Shown one piece after another: positions 44,524 to 56,160 of a stretch of 64,000 bases of DNA (position 1 is its first letter; each line of letters begins with the position of its first letter). The notes beneath the pieces were generated by a model, which was given only the letters and a program-made list of their open reading frames with translations, did not search any database and was not told the origin of the DNA. Origin of the DNA: Axinella damicornis. Taxonomy: Eukaryota > Porifera > Demospongiae > Axinellida > Axinellidae. The position numbers and the translations under genes were made by a program. The stretch covers positions 12,491,751-12,555,750 of the forward strand of contig OZ007513.1 in NCBI GenBank assembly GCA_963931865.1. Reading direction: 5' to 3'.

Positions 44524-44917
44524 GTTATGGTACTACACTTAATGTACTTGCAGTAATCCTGAGGTACATGTAGACTCACTGCACTGTGGTATTGTGTATG
44601 CCAGTGACTGGTGTATGCATATATATGTGGATGCATCATGTCATCTGGTAATGTCCATTTGAGTTGACTTCTTGTGTAACTGTCATGTTCTCTGTGGACA
44701 TCAGTTAGCATCCACTACCGGAGTACTAACTCTATACTCACCATCATCACCCACCCAGCCCCCCTCCCACTGTAGACGCAATGCTTTGGCACCGACAAGA
44801 TCTCCAAAGGGGCTGGGTGCATGGCAGAGTGGGATCACGTGTCATTCTGTGAACATTTTCCCCATGGGATTAGGCTGCTCTGCACTTTCAAAAGCGGTCT
44901 TATACTGACTGAGTAAA

Positions 44918-45178
44918 TTACTTGCAGACAACTACATACAAAAACAGTATGTAATGAAAAGCACTAAAGTGCAAACCCTCGGCGTTTGGTAGCTTTCTTA
45001 GGCTCACAATCATCACTGCAACGTGCCCTCCTTTTACACGCAAAGGCATGGCCACAATCACAAACCGCCCTCTTCGCATGCACTGTACTACTGCACCACA
45101 CTTTGGACATGTCTTTCTCAGACGCATAGACCATACAGACTCCATTGTCAGCCACCAGTGGCAGTAGATACCAACCAA
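44918..45178 (-). CDS. Short cysteine-rich ORF inside the Mutator-like element
   Basis: Two overlapping minus-strand frames are open here. One reads MRLRKTCPKCGAVVQC (zinc-ribbon-like C-x2-C); the other (44964-45155) reads KRAVCDCGHAFACKRRARCS followed by a basic, lysine-rich end. Either could be a fragment of a zinc-binding gene carried by the transposon. No family recognised and no other exon found. Confidence 0.3.
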   Translation of the reverse strand: MVGIYCHWWLTMESVWSMRLRKTCPKCGAVVQCMRRGRFVIVAMPLRVKGGHVAVMIVSLRKLPNAEGLHFSAFHYILFLYVVVCK

Positions 45179-46198
45179 CAGGGTTCTCGCCAGAAATCTA
45201 CATCCAAATGGTGCATGATGTAATCATTATGAACTACAATCATGTAGTGCATACGTGAATACACGCAGAAGAGCCTCACGCGAAGCGAGTGGGCATTGTC
45301 GTATTCACAGCCTGGTAAAGATATTCACGTAGCTCACTCTGACTAGTAAGTATAATTTATTCATGAAGCAACCAGGAAACCCATAATCATTTGCAAGTAC
45401 GCCTGGAAAATTGCATGTTGGACAAAATGGCGGACATTATCGCGGTAAGCAAGAAGCGCTCTAGCTTCCTAACTAAGTATTTTTAGGAAAAACGCCAGTT
45501 TTAAATCCATGTATGTATTCCGCTTGTACTGCTAGTGCCTTTAGTGCTACGTTTACTAGCACCAGTTGGCAGATAAGTTTCTTGGACAAACAGACAAACA
45601 GACACACAAAACGACTACAGTAACCCTGTGCGCATGCGCGCCGAGGGTTAAATATGCAGCATCACCAAGAATATCGGGTTCAATTCACTCTATACCTGAT
45701 ATCCAAGATTAAAATACAGGACAACTTTGGTAGTCTCACGGGGCCAGACCTAACTGCATGGTGGGAAGTTGTGAAGTCACACTCAATCCACATCTACCTT
45801 CATTGTTTCTGTCTGTCGTCCTGAAGGAAGTAGTGAGAGCGAAGTTGTAGTCCTAGCTGTACTTTGACCCCTGGTCCGTTTCGTGGAATAAGGTGGTGTT
45901 TCCGGTCCGGAACGTTCCGTTCCGTTCCGTTCCGTTCCGGGAAATACGGAGGGCCTAATAATAGCGTGCTTTGAAATACATACAAACTCGAGTGCAGCAT
46001 CCTCTTTCACCGGTAAAAAATCCCAAGCAGCTAGAAGAGAGGGACTATATTGCTGAATACGTAGAGGGTACGTACATGTTGCAAATTGCAGGTATATAGA
46101 TGCTTCCGAGATACTGCATGAAACATGCCAGAACTTAATTATTGCCAGAAGCTGTCAGATGAAACTGTGCACCATACAATTAAGTACAAGCTAATCCA

Positions 46199-46356
46199 AT
46201 CCCGTTGTGTAGTTATATGATTGATAGGTATATAGATTGGAGAAGTCTGTTGATTATTGATAGGTAGCTAGATTGGAGAAGTCTGTATGGCCATAATATT
46301 TTGGCAATACAGACTTCTCCAATCTACCTAACAATATATAGCTACACAACGGGATT
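46199..46356. repeat. Imperfect inverted repeat (MITE-like)
   Basis: AATCCCGTTGTGTAG at the left and CTACACAACGGGATT at the right, plus a second nested pair GATTGGAGAAGTCTGTAT / ATACAGACTTCTCCAATC. The left arm is internally duplicated. Confidence 0.8.
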
Positions 46357-46649
46357 CAACAATAAGAACTGCATCCATAATTTTGCAATTTGATTGGAGC
46401 TTCCTGCCTTAATTCCTGTGCATGCTGTTTCAGATCGATGTGCTCTTCAATTTTGATAATCTGACTGAAAGGGTTTGTGCTAGGGTTCCTATATAAATTC
46501 ATTAGGCAAATCTTTGTCTTTCAGTTTACAGCAGAGCAAACGAGCGTAACTTTGAATGCATAATTATGACTAATACAAGAGTATACCAATTAATGGATAC
46601 GAAACACCAAAATGCTAAGATAGTAATGAGCTATATAGTGGTGATGTAA

Positions 46650-47406
46650 GGCCAGGTAAAAGTGATTCACAGTTTATCATCCAGCAGTTACAGTAGCATG
46701 CGGGCAGAAATTCATTTTTCATTTAAGTGTTTGTTTATCTAGTGTAGAAAAGGATTGCCAATGCACACAGACCGTAGAACAGCCGATGACAGTTCCACTG
46801 CTGACTTACGATGTCGAATTGATAGACCTGACGAGTTCCTCCAAAGTCTGAGATGGATCTAGGCAAACTACAGACCAGGGAACTAGTATAGCATTGGCAG
46901 AACACACTTGGACACTAGCAAACTACAGACCAGGGAACTAGTGTAGCATTGGCAGAACACACTTGGACACTAGCAAACTACAGACCAGGGAACTAGTGTA
47001 GCATTGGCAGAACACACTTGGACACTAGCAAACTACAGACCAGGGAACTAGTGTAGCATTGGCAGAACACACTTGGACACTAGCAAACTACAGACCAGGG
47101 AACTAGTGTAGCATTGGCAGAACACACTAGCTTGGACACTAGCAAACTACAGACCAGGGAACTAGTGTAGCATTGGCAGAACACACTTGGACACTAGCAA
47201 ACTACAGACCAGGGAACTAGTGTAGCATTGGCAGAACACACTTGGACACTAGCAAACTACAGACCAGGGAACTAGTGTAGCATTGGCAGAACGCACTTGG
47301 ACACTAGCAAATGAAGCCATTTTCTAGCAAGTGTGTGGTTGGTAATGAAGAATGAAAAATATCGTGCGGGCGGGGATGATAAACTGTGAATCAAATTTGC
47401 CGGGCC
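46650..47406. mobile_element. PIF/Harbinger-like element filled by a minisatellite
   Basis: Inverted ends of about 33 bp: GGCCAGGTAAAAGTGATTC at the left and, reversed, GGCCCGGCAAATTTGATTC at the right, both continuing ACAGTTTATCATCC. Flanked by the 3-bp repeat TAA (46647-46649 and 47407-47409). Units 3 and 4 have the empty site GATGTAAATTATTGTGGAGC. A 3-bp TAA target fits PIF/Harbinger. It sits just 3' of the stop codon of transporter copy 5. Confidence 0.82.
46863..47310. repeat. 55-bp minisatellite (about 8 copies)
   Basis: Unit GCAAACTACAGACCAGGGAA...CACACTTGGACACTA, nearly identical between copies, one with a 4-bp insertion (CTAG). It forms most of the inside of the Harbinger-like element. 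Confidence 0.95.
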
Positions 47407-49796
47407 TAATAATTTATTTTGGAGCACAAAACATCAGTTGGTTATTTCTTCTCTTCCTCATCTAGTAGTTCGGACATTTCAGTGGTATCTTCCTCATCTG
47501 AAAGACTGGGCTCCTTCTCACCAGGACTGGTCTCACTGCTGACAGGAGCAGCTGTGTTCCCTACTTGTGCCTGCACCTTCTCTTTCATTCTGCCCAGTTT
47601 GCGGTAGAGCAGTAGCAGAGTGAGTATGACAGGGATCTGAAGTGAGATCATTATGGACATCGCCAAAAATGTCCGTTTCTTTGCTCCTTCATAGGCAGCA
47701 CCAACTGTAGGGCAGAGTATGAATTCATCGGTCACTGATAGATATACCTAATGTGAATGAGTCCGTCGGATTGACAGTTAAAGTTTCAATGTACATGTGC
47801 TGTATATGTTTTCCCTGTCACACCACGACACTTCATCCATTATTTCGAAGGCAGATCTTTATGAACACTTTCAGCAAGGACAATTTGGAATGAACACATA
47901 AGTGCACTTGCTCATTTTACTGAACGGGCACCAAATACAACTAGAGCTCTGTAGAGCACATTCCCCATGCACACTGTGCTGCAGTGCATGGTAATGCTAG
48001 TATGTAGCTGTGGCCCACAGATCATTATACAAATTGGCGACCCTTACCTATAATTAGCCTGAGCATGCGCAGTTGAAGCAGGACATGTATGGATTACATC
48101 ATCATATATACTCATCCTTAGCTTTCATTGATGATTTGAAAATAATGGTTACTAAGAAAGAGCTGGGGTGTGCAAAGAATTCAAGCAGTTTGGTTGCTAT
48201 ATATCAGGTACACAAATGCTTTTGTGGGGTTTAAACCTGTACGCATTGTGAGATTTCACACACAACAGACTGACAGACTGACAGATGGACAAAACCGATT
48301 GCTTCGCGCATGCGCACACAAGAAAAATGCAGCCCATCAGTACAAGTTATGTATGGAAGGTATTTCTACTTCGAGAGATCGAAAGGGTATTGCATCTCTG
48401 CAGTACTTCATTCACTTGTGCAACTGTATAGTGACCAACTCTATTGGTTGAAGTAACCGTTGGGCTTTTACAGTGATATATAGGAGCTGGTTGAGCATAA
48501 AAAAACCAACCCATGTACACATGTAGAATGCGTGCATCATTATGGGATAACAAAGGCTTACAACAAATCTATAGGCTACATGTTGGGTATGGGGATCAAG
48601 GGTCTTATCAGGGCCTAAGCATATCCTGCAGTCTTGCTACTTTAACTCCAGACACCTCTGTCCTCTATCAGTGCCTAGCCTTGCTCCCAGGCTAGTACAT
48701 AGCTATCCTATTATTAAACTATAGTCCATGGCAGGCACGCAAACTCACCAAATAAGGGAGCGATGGTTCTGGTAACACCAGTTGATGCAGTAGCAAGTCC
48801 CAACACCAAACCCTGAATAGATACATGTACAAGTCGTTCAATTGAAGCACAGTATATATACACAGCTGTTACACGTAATAGTCTGGTAGCACAAACTGTG
48901 ATGACCTTCATCCAACTTGGGTTCCTTACACAGTCATATGCACTCAGTATAGCAGAGCTCCACTCAAATGAGTACACAAATATGTACAATTAGCAGCATT
49001 GACTAGTGTATTTACAGCAGAGCGTACATCTCAGCCAATCCACTGATGGTGTACAGGGGAAATGGGAATGTGTGTGACGGTCACTAGCTCTCACCATGAT
49101 GCATTGTTTCAGAATGATCTAAGTTCTCATGTGGATTGGCTACGCTCCATCTGATTACATACTGGGTATGCTCTATACAATTTATACCTGACTCATTATA
49201 GAAAGAACATGGGGGAGAGACTTAGCCTCGTTCCCAGCTCGGGCCTGGGAATGAGGCCAGGAGTGACTGTGCTTAATAGTACAGTCACGGTTTGTCATTG
49301 ACTATATGGATAGCAATATCTCAGTGTACCAAATCCTGCATTTGGCATGGATTTACGCAAGTCTTTCAATAGCACATGGAAATGTGGGCATACCAATTCA
49401 AGTTGCTGTTAGCTATATATCACATTACCCACCTGATATTGTCGACTGACAGCATCTGAAATTACCATCATGATACCAATTGTTGGGACAACTATGGACA
49501 ACCGAAAGATGACTGCACCAATCAGGAACTGAACAAAGTTCAGGGTGCGATCTACACTTCGACATATTGCCGGGCAGGCATTGCAAAGTCTGTGGGTTAT
49601 TACAGAGTTTGGGATCCAGTGACAGTGATACTGACTTGAACTCAGAGACTCACAAACGTTCATGGCAAACCCGTACGCAATCTCATTCACAACTGGGTGT
49701 TGAGGGGAGAATGGTTCCATGTGCTGCAGTGACACAGCAGCAACAGCGACCTCCTCCTCTGAAGTCATCACAGCAGTGGTGTTGTGCCGTAAGCTG

Positions 49797-50972
49797 TCAT
49801 TCAACCATGGGCATCTGGTAGTCTCCAGCAGTCATCTGTCGGAACTGCACCCCTCTGTCAGGCATCTGGTGGTCTCCAGCAGTCATCTGTCGGAACTGCA
49901 CCCCTCTGTCAGGCATCTGGTGGCCTCCAGTAGTCACCCCTCTGTCAGGCATCTGGTAGTCTCCAGCAGTCATCTGTCGGAACTGCACCACTCCTCTGCC
50001 AGGCATCTGGTAGTCACCAGCAGTCGTCTGCGCCACCCCTCTGTCAGGCATCTGGTGGTCTCCAGCAGTCATCTGTCGGAACTGCACCACTCCTCTGCCA
50101 GGCATCTGGTAGTCTCCAGCATTCATCTGCACCACTCCTCTGTCAGGCATCTGCAGGTGAATCAGAGGTGGAGGCAACTCCTTACTATCACAATGCAGTG
50201 GTGACTCCCTCAACAATGGAGGAGTTCTGCCCTCTGCCCGTCTGCTTGGCAGTTTCCCAAGGTGTAGCTCTTCATCTTTTAGCTCCATTTCCACCTGTAG
50301 TCTTCGTAGGAGTTCGGGTTTGGGCTCTGTCGGTTGTCTTTTGTGCTGGCCATTCTCTTGCGACTGGGAAGCCGCCTCTGACGTACGATGCAGAACTTCT
50401 TGAAGTCGGCTTTCGGCTGCCCCTAATTGGGCCTCCAACTGCTGCTCTCGTTTCTCCGCTTTTGTCTGCCGTGCATTCATATCTCGGAGACGCTCCAATT
50501 CTGCGTGCGCGAATTCTTCTGACAATCGGGTGACCTCTAACACAGCCGCTTTCTCTCCTTCCTCCGCGGTCGCTACTGTTGCCGCCATTCGTTCGACTTC
50601 CGACTCGGCCGCTTCTGCTCTTTCCTTCGCAGTCTCAACTACCGCTGCCATTCGTTCGGCTTCCAATTCGGCCGCTTCTGCTCTTTCCTTCGCGGACTCG
50701 GCTTCCTGGATAGCTTCTTGTAGTTGTCTCGACAGAGTCGCTATCTCCGCTTCTTTGTTAGTGCTCTGGTCGTTCGCCAAGTGCTGCCTCAGCATGGAGT
50801 TTTCCTCCCGCAGCGCTTCGAGCTGCTTTGCCGCATTGTCGTAGGCCCTCTCCTTCTCGGCCAATTCCACCCACTCGGGCTTTGTGCGCAATTCGTCCAC
50901 CAGCTCCTCGAGCCGTTGGTTCTCACTCTGCAGAGAGTCCAGCTGTGACTTCAGCTGCTGTTTTGTGGCCAT
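49797..50972 (-). CDS. Gag-like coiled-coil ORF of the LTR element
   Basis: ATG 26 bp after the primer-binding site. The first roughly 220 residues are almost all charged and helical with heptad-like leucines (starts MATKQQLKSQLDSLQSENQ) and repeated KERAEAAE/VERMA segments, typical of a long coiled coil. The last third consists of short repeats (QMPDRGVVQFRQMTAGDY type). No zinc knuckle, protease or polymerase follows. The ORF has no stop of its own: it reads six codons into the transporter exon and ends there. Position after the primer-binding site makes a Gag role likely, but I cannot name a Gag family. Confidence 0.55.
   Translation of the reverse strand: MATKQQLKSQLDSLQSENQRLEELVDELRTKPEWVELAEKERAYDNAAKQLEALREENSMLRQHLANDQSTNKEAEIATLSRQLQEAIQEAESAKERAEAAELEAERMAAVVETAKERAEAAESEVERMAATVATAEEGEKAAVLEVTRLSEEFAHAELERLRDMNARQTKAEKREQQLEAQLGAAESRLQEVLHRTSEAASQSQENGQHKRQPTEPKPELLRRLQVEMELKDEELHLGKLPSRRAEGRTPPLLRESPLHCDSKELPPPLIHLQMPDRGVVQMNAGDYQMPGRGVVQFRQMTAGDHQMPDRGVAQTTAGDYQMPGRGVVQFRQMTAGDYQMPDRGVTTGGHQMPDRGVQFRQMTAGDHQMPDRGVQFRQMTAGDYQMPMVE
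49814..50155. repeat. Tandem repeats encoding the C-terminus of the gag-like ORF
   Basis: About seven imperfect units of 36-60 bp beginning GGCATCTGGTAGTCTCCAGC and containing CATCTGTCGGAACTGCACC. Unit lengths are multiples of three, so the frame is kept. Confidence 0.9.
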
Positions 50973-50997
50973 TAGCTTGACCGTTTCAGTTGCGCAT

Positions 50998-51015
50998 ATC
51001 CCGGACAAGCCCCCA
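50998..51015 (-). other. tRNA-Pro-type primer-binding site
   Basis: TGGGGGCTTGTCCGGGAT on the minus strand differs at one position from the canonical 18-nt complement of tRNA-Pro (TGGGGGCTCGTCCGGGAT). It lies 2 bp downstream of the predicted LTR end, as expected for a minus-strand DNA primer site. Confidence 0.85.
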
Positions 51016-51017
51016 AA

Positions 51018-51264
51018 TGTAGCCGACGGCGTGCACTAGGCGGAGCATTGAATGTAGCCGACGGCGCGCACTAGGCGGAGCATTCTCAGACTCTTCGCAT
51101 TTTGGCAACAACTCAAGACTTTTCTCAACTTCAAAGATACAGCATTTATATCATCAGGACAAAATAGCAGGTGAACCGTGGACAGACATGAAAAACAGGA
51201 CTAAAACTGGACTAAACTGGTTTTCCCATACAATAATACAACAATGTCAATCATGTCCATTACA
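51018..51264 (-). repeat. 5' LTR (247 bp)
   Basis: Begins TGTA and ends TACA on the minus strand. A TATAAA box is at 51150-51145, about 115 bp from the start. The last 70 bp are two tandem copies of a 35-bp GC-rich unit (GCTCCGCCTAGTGCRCGCCG). Confidence 0.75.
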
Positions 51265-51841
51265 CATGGGCAGTCAGGGAGAACAGTTGGGCAGGGAGGA
51301 AGGCTAGTGTTGGAGGCACCTGATGCAAGCTCGGGGTGGTGATAAAGACTGAATTCAGTGCAGGGGTCGTACGGTATTGACTGCCAATCTGCCATCAGTG
51401 TTAGGCCAATCACGGCGAAAATTATCCCAACAATTGTGATAATGCGGCTGTTCAGTTTGATTGTTTGCATGAAGAGGCTGTGGAAAATGTTTTGTTATTA
51501 GGCAACAAAATACACCAAACCTTGAGAACTACCATTCCAAATTAGTCACTGGATATAATAATACTTCCAGGATAACACAAGGATGCACTATTAACTTCTC
51601 ACATATAGGCATAGCTATACTGTATAGGGTCATAATGATTGAGGTACAATATTTTTGCGGATTGGACGTCGCCGACTGAATACTTTTCAAAGATCAACAA
51701 CTTTAATAACCATGCCCGTGCACTCACAGGTGAAGTGGCTTGTCGCCAGCTACTGCTACTCCGTTCTCGCTCCGCTTTGCTGCATGTCTTTATGCAATAC
51801 ATAGCTGATTGGTAAACTTGACGTATGAGTCAGTTTCGGAA

Positions 51842-52036
51842 TCATTGGCCACTGTTCATCGTGTGATCAAGTCTGACGGAGTATCTTGAGCCTTTCAGAT
51901 TGCATCCGGCAGCGTACTCTTCAACATTCACCTTCCAAAGTATATAGCTGACTACAGAGCCATGCTGAATAGAATAACAATCGCCAAATAAGAGAACAAG
52001 CAGGAACAAAATTACAAAGTGTGGACGTGGACGCAT
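51842..52036 (-). CDS. Small ORF with signal-peptide-like start, nested in intron 5 of copy 5
   Basis: 64 residues from ATG at 52036, starting MRPRPHFVILFLLVLLFGDC: basic head, about 12 hydrophobic residues and a small-residue region, as in a secretory signal; in-frame ATGs exist upstream. A good donor (TGGAAG|GTGAAT) lies inside, so it might be a first exon. Copy 6 has the same segment (62945-63148) but a 2-bp insertion makes a stop 26 codons into the frame. Introns 5 of copies 1-4 are only about 170 bp and lack it, so it arrived in the ancestor of units 5 and 6. Confidence 0.3.
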   Translation of the reverse strand: MRPRPHFVILFLLVLLFGDCYSIQHGSVVSYILWKVNVEEYAAGCNLKGSRYSVRLDHTMNSGQ

Positions 52037-55000
52037 ACCGAAGCCACATGACATGTACATCATAGGTTTTTGTGGGTGAATCTTAGAATATGCCTCCTGT
52101 AAAAGACAATTAAATACAATACCTATGCACCTTGAAAATTGTTGCAATACGGATTATCAGAATTTGGGGAAAAAACTGCAAAAAAACTGCAAATATTGAA
52201 ACCACCCAAAGAAGATAGTTATAACTAACTTTAGAACCCCCCTCATGATTAGTAATTGCAACTAAACAGTGCATCTGTTGAGCAGTAGCGGCGTCAGCTC
52301 TGAAACTTACACAATCAAAGCACTAAAGGTCGCAGGAAGCAGCAGCACAAAGAAGTAGGAAGTGTCCTTGACCGAGAACCCGAAGGAGTCACTCAGAATG
52401 GGATTGAACAACTCTTCATAGATGACGAACTTGGAGGTTATCACTCCCCTTGTTATTATCAGGAAGGATACTATCTGAAGAACAGTTAAGAGAACTTCAC
52501 GATACATCGTGTATCTTGGAATGAAGTGGAATGAAGCTTGCCGGTTTAAGTACATACAGCCACTATAGTATTATAAGTGGCAGAAAAAACACTTTAGAAT
52601 GTGCACATTGTAGGTGTATCCACGTGCACATCTTGTATCGCCTAAGAACCATCGCTTCAAGCACTAGCTGCATGTGTGGTGATCGAGTTAGCTACTATAT
52701 AGAGCTTAGCTCTATCTCCCAAGGAAAGTCATTTTTGGCAAGTTTTTTTCCTCAGTGGGTCATGTAGCACTATACGGCACATTGGAATGCCTGTAATGCA
52801 ACTAAGCTAGTATAGTGTGAAGTATCAAATACAAACCGTAATCATATTACTATATAAGCATGCCTTGATATAATATCCACCACTAGTTAGTGTTTCAAGG
52901 ATATCATGATCACCACCAGATTGCTGACTGTCACTGTCTTTTGCCAATTGGATATTTCTGGTAGTGTACACCCATACTTTTGGCGGACATTTTCACAATG
53001 GCACCTGCTTTCTCCACGCAACATTACAAACTGCAGGAGTATGTAGAGCACTCCGAGGATCACATTGTACCATCCTATTGATCTGAAGTGGTCAATAGGG
53101 AGCTGTACCAGGATAGCAGCACCACCTGCAGTCAGAACAGGAAACTGTCATGTAGCAATGTAAACAGTATACATGTTGACATCAATATCTCACAATGCAG
53201 AGTACACACACCATAAAGAGCCCCCTAGCCTAGCTTCTTCTATAGTCTACAGTTAAATATTAAACAGTCCTGTGTAGAAATCGAAGATTATTCCGGAATG
53301 CAATTATTGAGATAAACAATTTTAAGGTTGTCACATGTTTACATCAAACAAGGTTTCACGTTCACATGGTTAGCATATATTACCTATATAGGGTTAAGTA
53401 CAAAAATTTCCAAGTTATAGTTTTCTGTACCACCCTGCCGTCTCGGTGGTACAGAAGGTCAGGATGCACGTGTGCTAGAGAGCTTCACAAGCACTGTCCA
53501 GCGCATTGGTCCGATGTACGTATTACAGTATATTATACATAACGTTATATACCTGTTCCCAATAGAGATCCAACATTGGCAGCAACTGTTAGGAATGCAA
53601 ACAGCCTGTCCTTCACCTTTGTTGTCTTCTGCTCCTCCCTAACCCTCTCTTCCTTCCCTAGTGCCTCCAGGTACAGCGGATAGCTCACTCCAAAGTATGT
53701 AAGGGCCAATACTGTTTGCATGCTGCAAAACATGCCTGCAACCAATCGTGCGGTGATCATCATCCAGCCATTAATGGCGGTGGCATAGAACACAAAGCCA
53801 GTGATGCCAATTAGAAGGGCCAACATCGTGCTGTACCAAAAGGGGATTCTGCTGACGATGTACGCAGCAAGTAGGGCACCCAGGAATTGACCAATGTTAT
53901 ACGTTGCAATTACCCAGTGGTAGAAGGTCTCTGAGAGGCCAAGACCGGGCTCGATCTGTAACATTGGAAGATGACATGTGACCAGATTTATGCCAACAGG
54001 TACCTTATTAGATAACCAAATCTGGCTACAGGTGATCTACACACACGTATGAGGGTATGGTACACACCAAGCACAGATCATGGCTGCAGTCATAATTGCA
54101 GAACGCACTGGAAACCATTACTGCCACCACAACTGACAACAGTACTTTAAAGCTTCTTAAGCAAATACCAATCAGGGGGACAGTTCAAATTGGCTTTGCT
54201 ACAATTACCACTCATTGGCGTCTCCGCCAATAGTTCACCCAAACGCAGCATCAAAGACGTATTACTAGTACACAAGCGAGTGTATGTGTGTGTGAGTGCA
54301 TTACAGAACAATGTATGTGTGTGAATTGGGAGGGGGGGCATGTACCTCCCTCCCAGTTCCATTGAGCTGTTGGGCTGTTGGGTTAGTCACAAACTGGTGG
54401 AGGGATGGCAGAGGAGAGCTGTAGTTGACAACCCTCAGAGTAGACGTTAGTATCAAGAACAACCAGTTCCACTTCAGTCTACAGATCTCCTTTTCTGTGG
54501 ACGAAATGCACAATTTCCAATGTCAAATAAAAAACACACACAATAATTGTACTCTTGAACTAGCCTATGGAGTCAGAGCCTGCCATGATTCAACTGTGTC
54601 CATGAGGACCTCTACCTGCAATCACCAGACCCGAGGTTCTACAGCAACTATACAGCAACTTGTTCAACCCAGCAACAACCATCCAGAATCCGATTATACA
54701 TCTAGTAACCATCTTTGTCCAAACAGAGAATGTCTTCTTGTCCTGGGTCCTTTCAGGCTTTGTACAAGTTACAGAGCTACTAAATTCCAGGCTTTGGATA
54801 ACATCTCTTGCTGACAGAAAATTCCGTATAATATACCGTTGATTTGTCAACACCAAGGCTTCTAATCCATCCCGGGAGAGTCTTCAAAACTTTAATGCCA
54901 ATAGAATCACAGTAACCATGCATGCCCCCTGGCTAAATATACACTCTACTAATGTACATGACCCAATCAGATGCAAGTGAGGTTTCTAGCAACAGGTTGA

Positions 55001-55358
55001 TATGAGTACCCAAGAGCTTCTCTTTACGACACCATTTTCCATCGCAAATCTTTGCATAAGCAGACCAGACTAACTGTGAATGGTTAGGGTTAGAGTTAGG
55101 TGTGGGGTCACAAAAGTTAGCTATATACATACTTACTACAATACATTTTGTGCAAATGACATTTGTTTTCTTTGCACATTATGGTCTATTTCTTTGTGCA
55201 TTCATGTCACAGTCACTTTCATACAACAGCTCCAAAGGTGAGCACAACACACAAAGGAGTGGGTCACAGAACAAAAGCTTGGCCACTGCTATAGCAATAC
55301 TCAAAGAATCAATTCACAAAGGATCGTAGTCACATTGAATACAAAAACAACACTGGTG

Positions 55359-55680
55359 CATAGGCGTAGCGGACGGTCCGGCAGGTGCGGCAGTCGCCGG
55401 ACCAATATAACTTAGTATACCCTACGTTGTATTACGTTCGTGAGCGAAATTTGAGCAAGAAAGAAGCACATGACTGCCCCGGGCGTGCAATCCTCGTACA
55501 CCTGGAACTTGCAGTGCAAAGCACGAAGGTACCACGAGAGCCCATCCTGATAGCTGAAATATGAAAGCGAAAAAATTTCTGTGCTTTGCGCAAACTGATC
55601 AGCACTACACACCTCTATGCACTGCCTCCAGCAGCGTGTAACTTTGCCTGACCATTCCGCAATTCACTGCTACGCCTATG
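55359..55680. mobile_element. Small TIR element
   Basis: Exact 12-bp inverted ends CATAGGCGTAGC and GCTACGCCTATG, 322 bp long, with no coding capacity. The flanks GGTG and TGGTG do not give a clean target duplication. Confidence 0.55.
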
Positions 55681-56099
55681 TGGTGTGTTGTGTACGTGTT
55701 GTGTATAAAAGAGTCTACAGTCAATTAATTACACCTGTGTTCTTGCCAGAAATGTGTCCAAGGGTGGTGGGGTGCATAATCGGAAGTCTTGCCTAGTCAG
55801 TGATTGCTAAAATAGACATCGTTATTTCTTACTACCGTAGATCTATTATCTATGCTATTACCCTGTGACAAGGAATGAATGGTACATTAGAAGCCTTCTC
55901 TCATGTAGCTAGCTTTATACAACCTGTGTCTATACCTATCATAACCACTGTCTCTCTCAGTGCATGTAAGGGCTGGGTCGGGCTAGGATGTACATATTAG
56001 TATGCCAACTTCACCTTGGTTTTACACAGACATAGATCATTGTGTTCCATGTTGTTGATGATAATATGAAAGTGAAACCTCAAAACCCCGCCCATGAAT

Positions 56100-56160
56100 A
56101 TTCAATTACGTCATAACTATTACATGACGTCAGTGGGTGGGACCGGCGTTGCCAACATAA
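56100..56160. promoter_or_regulatory. CRE-like cluster
   Basis: A half-site TACGTCAT (56108-56115) and a full palindromic CRE, TGACGTCA (56125-56132), precede a GGTGGGACC stretch. No ORF follows clearly on either strand; regulatory role is inference. Confidence 0.25.

Larger units (their letters stand above)
43700..45955. mobile_element. Mutator-like element candidate, 2.26 kb
   Basis: Inverted ends of roughly 130 bp starting GGCCCTCCGTATTTCCCGG, with clusters of GGAACGGAAC, then ACACCACCTTATTCCACG and TCAAAGTACAGCTAGGAC. The flanks carry the 9-bp direct repeat TAATAATAG (43691-43699 and 45956-45964). Long TIRs with a 9-bp duplication fit the Mutator superfamily. No transposase is recognisable, so it is non-autonomous. 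It carries a LINE relic, a clustered palindrome and one cysteine-rich ORF. Confidence 0.75.
49814..51264 (-). mobile_element. Truncated LTR retrotransposon inside transporter exon 6
   Basis: Minus-strand order: 5' LTR (51264-51018), primer-binding site (51015-50998), gag-like ORF, then an abrupt end in the ORF's repeats. There is no pol and no 3' LTR. CATGGGCA flanks it on both sides (49806-49813 and 51265-51272); because the junction shares TGCC with the internal repeat, the true duplication could be 4-8 bp. The paralogous exon in copy 6 (61872-62457) is uninterrupted. Confidence 0.85.

Noticed and set aside
50168..50948. Plus-strand ORFs across the gag-like region
   Set aside because: Antisense of the coiled-coil ORF; low-complexity Ala/Ser translation.
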